Positions 13,970 through 14,929 of a stretch of 14,929 nt of DNA are shown here, one piece after another. Every line of letters starts with the position of its first letter. The first letter of the stretch is position 1. A program made the translations under genes and the position numbers. Source of the stretch: CAZKXU01 sp964556665 (GTDB taxonomy: Bacteria > Bdellovibrionota_C > UBA2361 > CAZKXU01); assembly GCA_964556665.1 (NCBI GenBank), contig CAZKXU010000088.1, positions 1 through 14,929 on the forward strand, given 5' to 3'. The notes below the pieces were generated by a model. The model made no database searches and had not been told where the DNA came from. It saw only the letters and a program-made list of their open reading frames with translations.

Positions 13970-14683
13970 ATGGAAATACTTACTTACGAAAACATAATAG
14001 CTCTATTAGCACTAACAAGTCTTGAAATTGTTCTAGGAATCGACAACCTCGTATTTTTAGCGATCCTCTCAGGCAAACTACCGCCCGAGCAGCAATCTAA
14101 AGCCCGTACGATAGGACTTCTATTGGCAATCATATTCCGTGTTATCATGCTATTAGGACTTACTTGGATAATGCGCCTTACCACTCCGCTCTTCTCAGCG
14201 CTTGGTCACGCAGTCAGCGGTCGAGACCTAATATTAATACTAGGCGGCTTATTCCTTGTGGGCAAGGCAACCACTGAGATCCATCACAAAGTTGAAGGCC
14301 CCTCAGAAGAGGAATCCCTCAAGCAGGGTCGTGCACACCCCGCTTTTTTAAACATACTCGTACAGATCGTAATTTTTGATCTGATTTTTTCTCTTGATTC
14401 AGTTATCACAGCAGTCGGTATGGCAAGTCATATTGCTATCATGATTACAGCTGTAGTAATCGCTATGGCAATCATGATTATCTTTGCAACCACTGTTACT
14501 GAGTTTATAAATCGGCATCCGACTCTGAAAATGTTGGCGCTCTCATTCCTCTTACTTATCGGAGTAATGTTGCTAGGGGAAGGATTCGGCAAGGAGATCG
14601 AGAAGGGATATATATACTTTGCTATGGCATTTTCACTCGCGGTAGAGCTTCTAAATATCCGTGTGCGAAAAGTTCAGGGTTAA
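13970..14683 (+). CDS. TerC-family integral membrane protein
   Basis: 237 residues, the normal length for the short YgdQ/YkoY-like branch of TerC (PF03741), with about seven transmembrane segments. Both acidic family motifs are intact: SLEIVLGIDN (17-26) and FDLIFSLDSV (136-145). Their Asp and Glu residues lie within membrane helices and are thought to bind the cation. A polar loop at about 103-124 separates the two halves, which are distant repeats of each other. Family members are linked to manganese export, to metal loading of exported enzymes, and to tellurite resistance in the founding case. Which of these applies cannot be told here. ATG 13970 has only a poor ribosome site (CCAGGC directly before it). 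I looked for the Mn-sensing yybP-ykoY riboswitch upstream and could not make one out. It is transcribed divergently from the paired membrane-protein genes. Confidence 0.93.
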   Translation: MEILTYENIIALLALTSLEIVLGIDNLVFLAILSGKLPPEQQSKARTIGLLLAIIFRVIMLLGLTWIMRLTTPLFSALGHAVSGRDLILILGGLFLVGKATTEIHHKVEGPSEEESLKQGRAHPAFLNILVQIVIFDLIFSLDSVITAVGMASHIAIMITAVVIAMAIMIIFATTVTEFINRHPTLKMLALSFLLLIGVMLLGEGFGKEIEKGYIYFAMAFSLAVELLNIRVRKVQG

Positions 14684-14773
14684 GAGTCTGCATCAAAATT
14701 TCTATCTTGCCAGATCGCCGCACTACCCATACCCTAACACCTGGTAGTAGTACTCAGCCACTTAGTCGCGCAC

Positions 14774-14821
14774 ATGGTGAATGGCGATCCCCCCTTGAAA
14801 TTGGATCTAACCGTTCACCAT
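14774..14821. repeat. Stem-loop downstream of the TerC gene
   Basis: ATGGTGAATGG (14774-14784) pairs with CCGTTCACCAT (14811-14821) at 10 of 11 positions (the eleventh a wobble pair), and GATCC/GGATC (14786-14790, 14803-14807) extends it inward. It is followed by TTTTATCT, so it might act as a weak terminator for the gene ending at 14683, though it is 91 bases away. The right arm shares TAACCGTTCAC with the complement of the outer right arm at 4377-4387, hinting at a common repeat source. Confidence 0.5.
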
Positions 14822-14929
14822 TTTATCTCCCGCGGCCTAAGGAGGTTAGAAAAAAATCAATGTCTCAATATGCGCTCAGACATGGGTCAGATTTGAATTT
14901 TCTTTAGGTGGGGAAAACCGCAGACATAG

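Noticed and set aside
14707..14907. Open frame of 66 codons after the TerC gene (TTG start)
   Set aside because: No ribosome site at the TTG, low-complexity basic translation, and it overlaps the 14774-14821 stem-loop. The AAGGAGG at 14839-14845 is 14 bases from the next in-frame ATG, too far, and that would give only 15 residues. A gene continuing past the window edge from that site could not be seen.

Overview
The window looks like a piece of a Gram-negative bacterial chromosome. It is fairly AT-rich, carries an outer-membrane beta-barrel gene and three genes with Sec signal peptides, and uses ATG, GTG and TTG starts with short AGGAG-like ribosome sites. The Cys-rich 'CPNG..DG.ET..DCGG' module on a secreted esterase and the many palindromic intergenic repeats recall delta-proteobacteria-like lineages (Myxococcota, Bdellovibrionota, SAR324 and similar). 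That placement is an inference. I see no rRNA, tRNA, CRISPR array, phage gene or transposase.

Layout. 3-707 (+) is the 3' part of an outer-membrane beta-barrel protein with a His/Glu-rich loop and an in-frame TAA near the window edge. 708-928 is packed with hairpins. 929-2906 (-) is a two-gene unit: a 495-residue protein of unknown function followed by a small four-helix membrane protein. 3106-4161 (+) is a periplasmic SurA/PpiC-type foldase, divergent from that unit. 4162-4474 holds a large nested palindrome. 4475-5941 (-) is a secreted beta-rich protein of unknown function with a recognisable promoter. 6166-6192 is a strong terminator for the next gene, 6218-7969 (-), a secreted alpha/beta-hydrolase esterase with a Cys-rich module and a Thr-Pro linker. 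7970-8575 is a 606-base gap with palindromes and short repeats. 8576-9427 (+) is an RMD1/DUF155 protein. 9428-9647 is another palindrome-rich gap. 9648-10637 (-) is an NAD-dependent sugar epimerase/reductase. 10730-13782 (-) holds two diverged tandem paralogues: single-pass membrane proteins with what looks like a ribosomal L7/L12 C-terminal-type fold in the cytoplasm and a conserved domain outside the membrane. 13970-14683 (+) is a TerC-family membrane protein.

How it fits together. Most genes are single units, and there is no large pathway operon. Much of the content concerns the cell envelope: a barrel, a foldase that could serve it, two secreted proteins, TerC and the paired membrane proteins. 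All three fully convergent gaps are filled by palindromic repeats, and at least two dispersed repeat families recur. The most unusual items are the paired L12-like membrane proteins, the nonsense codon in the barrel gene, and the repeat families.
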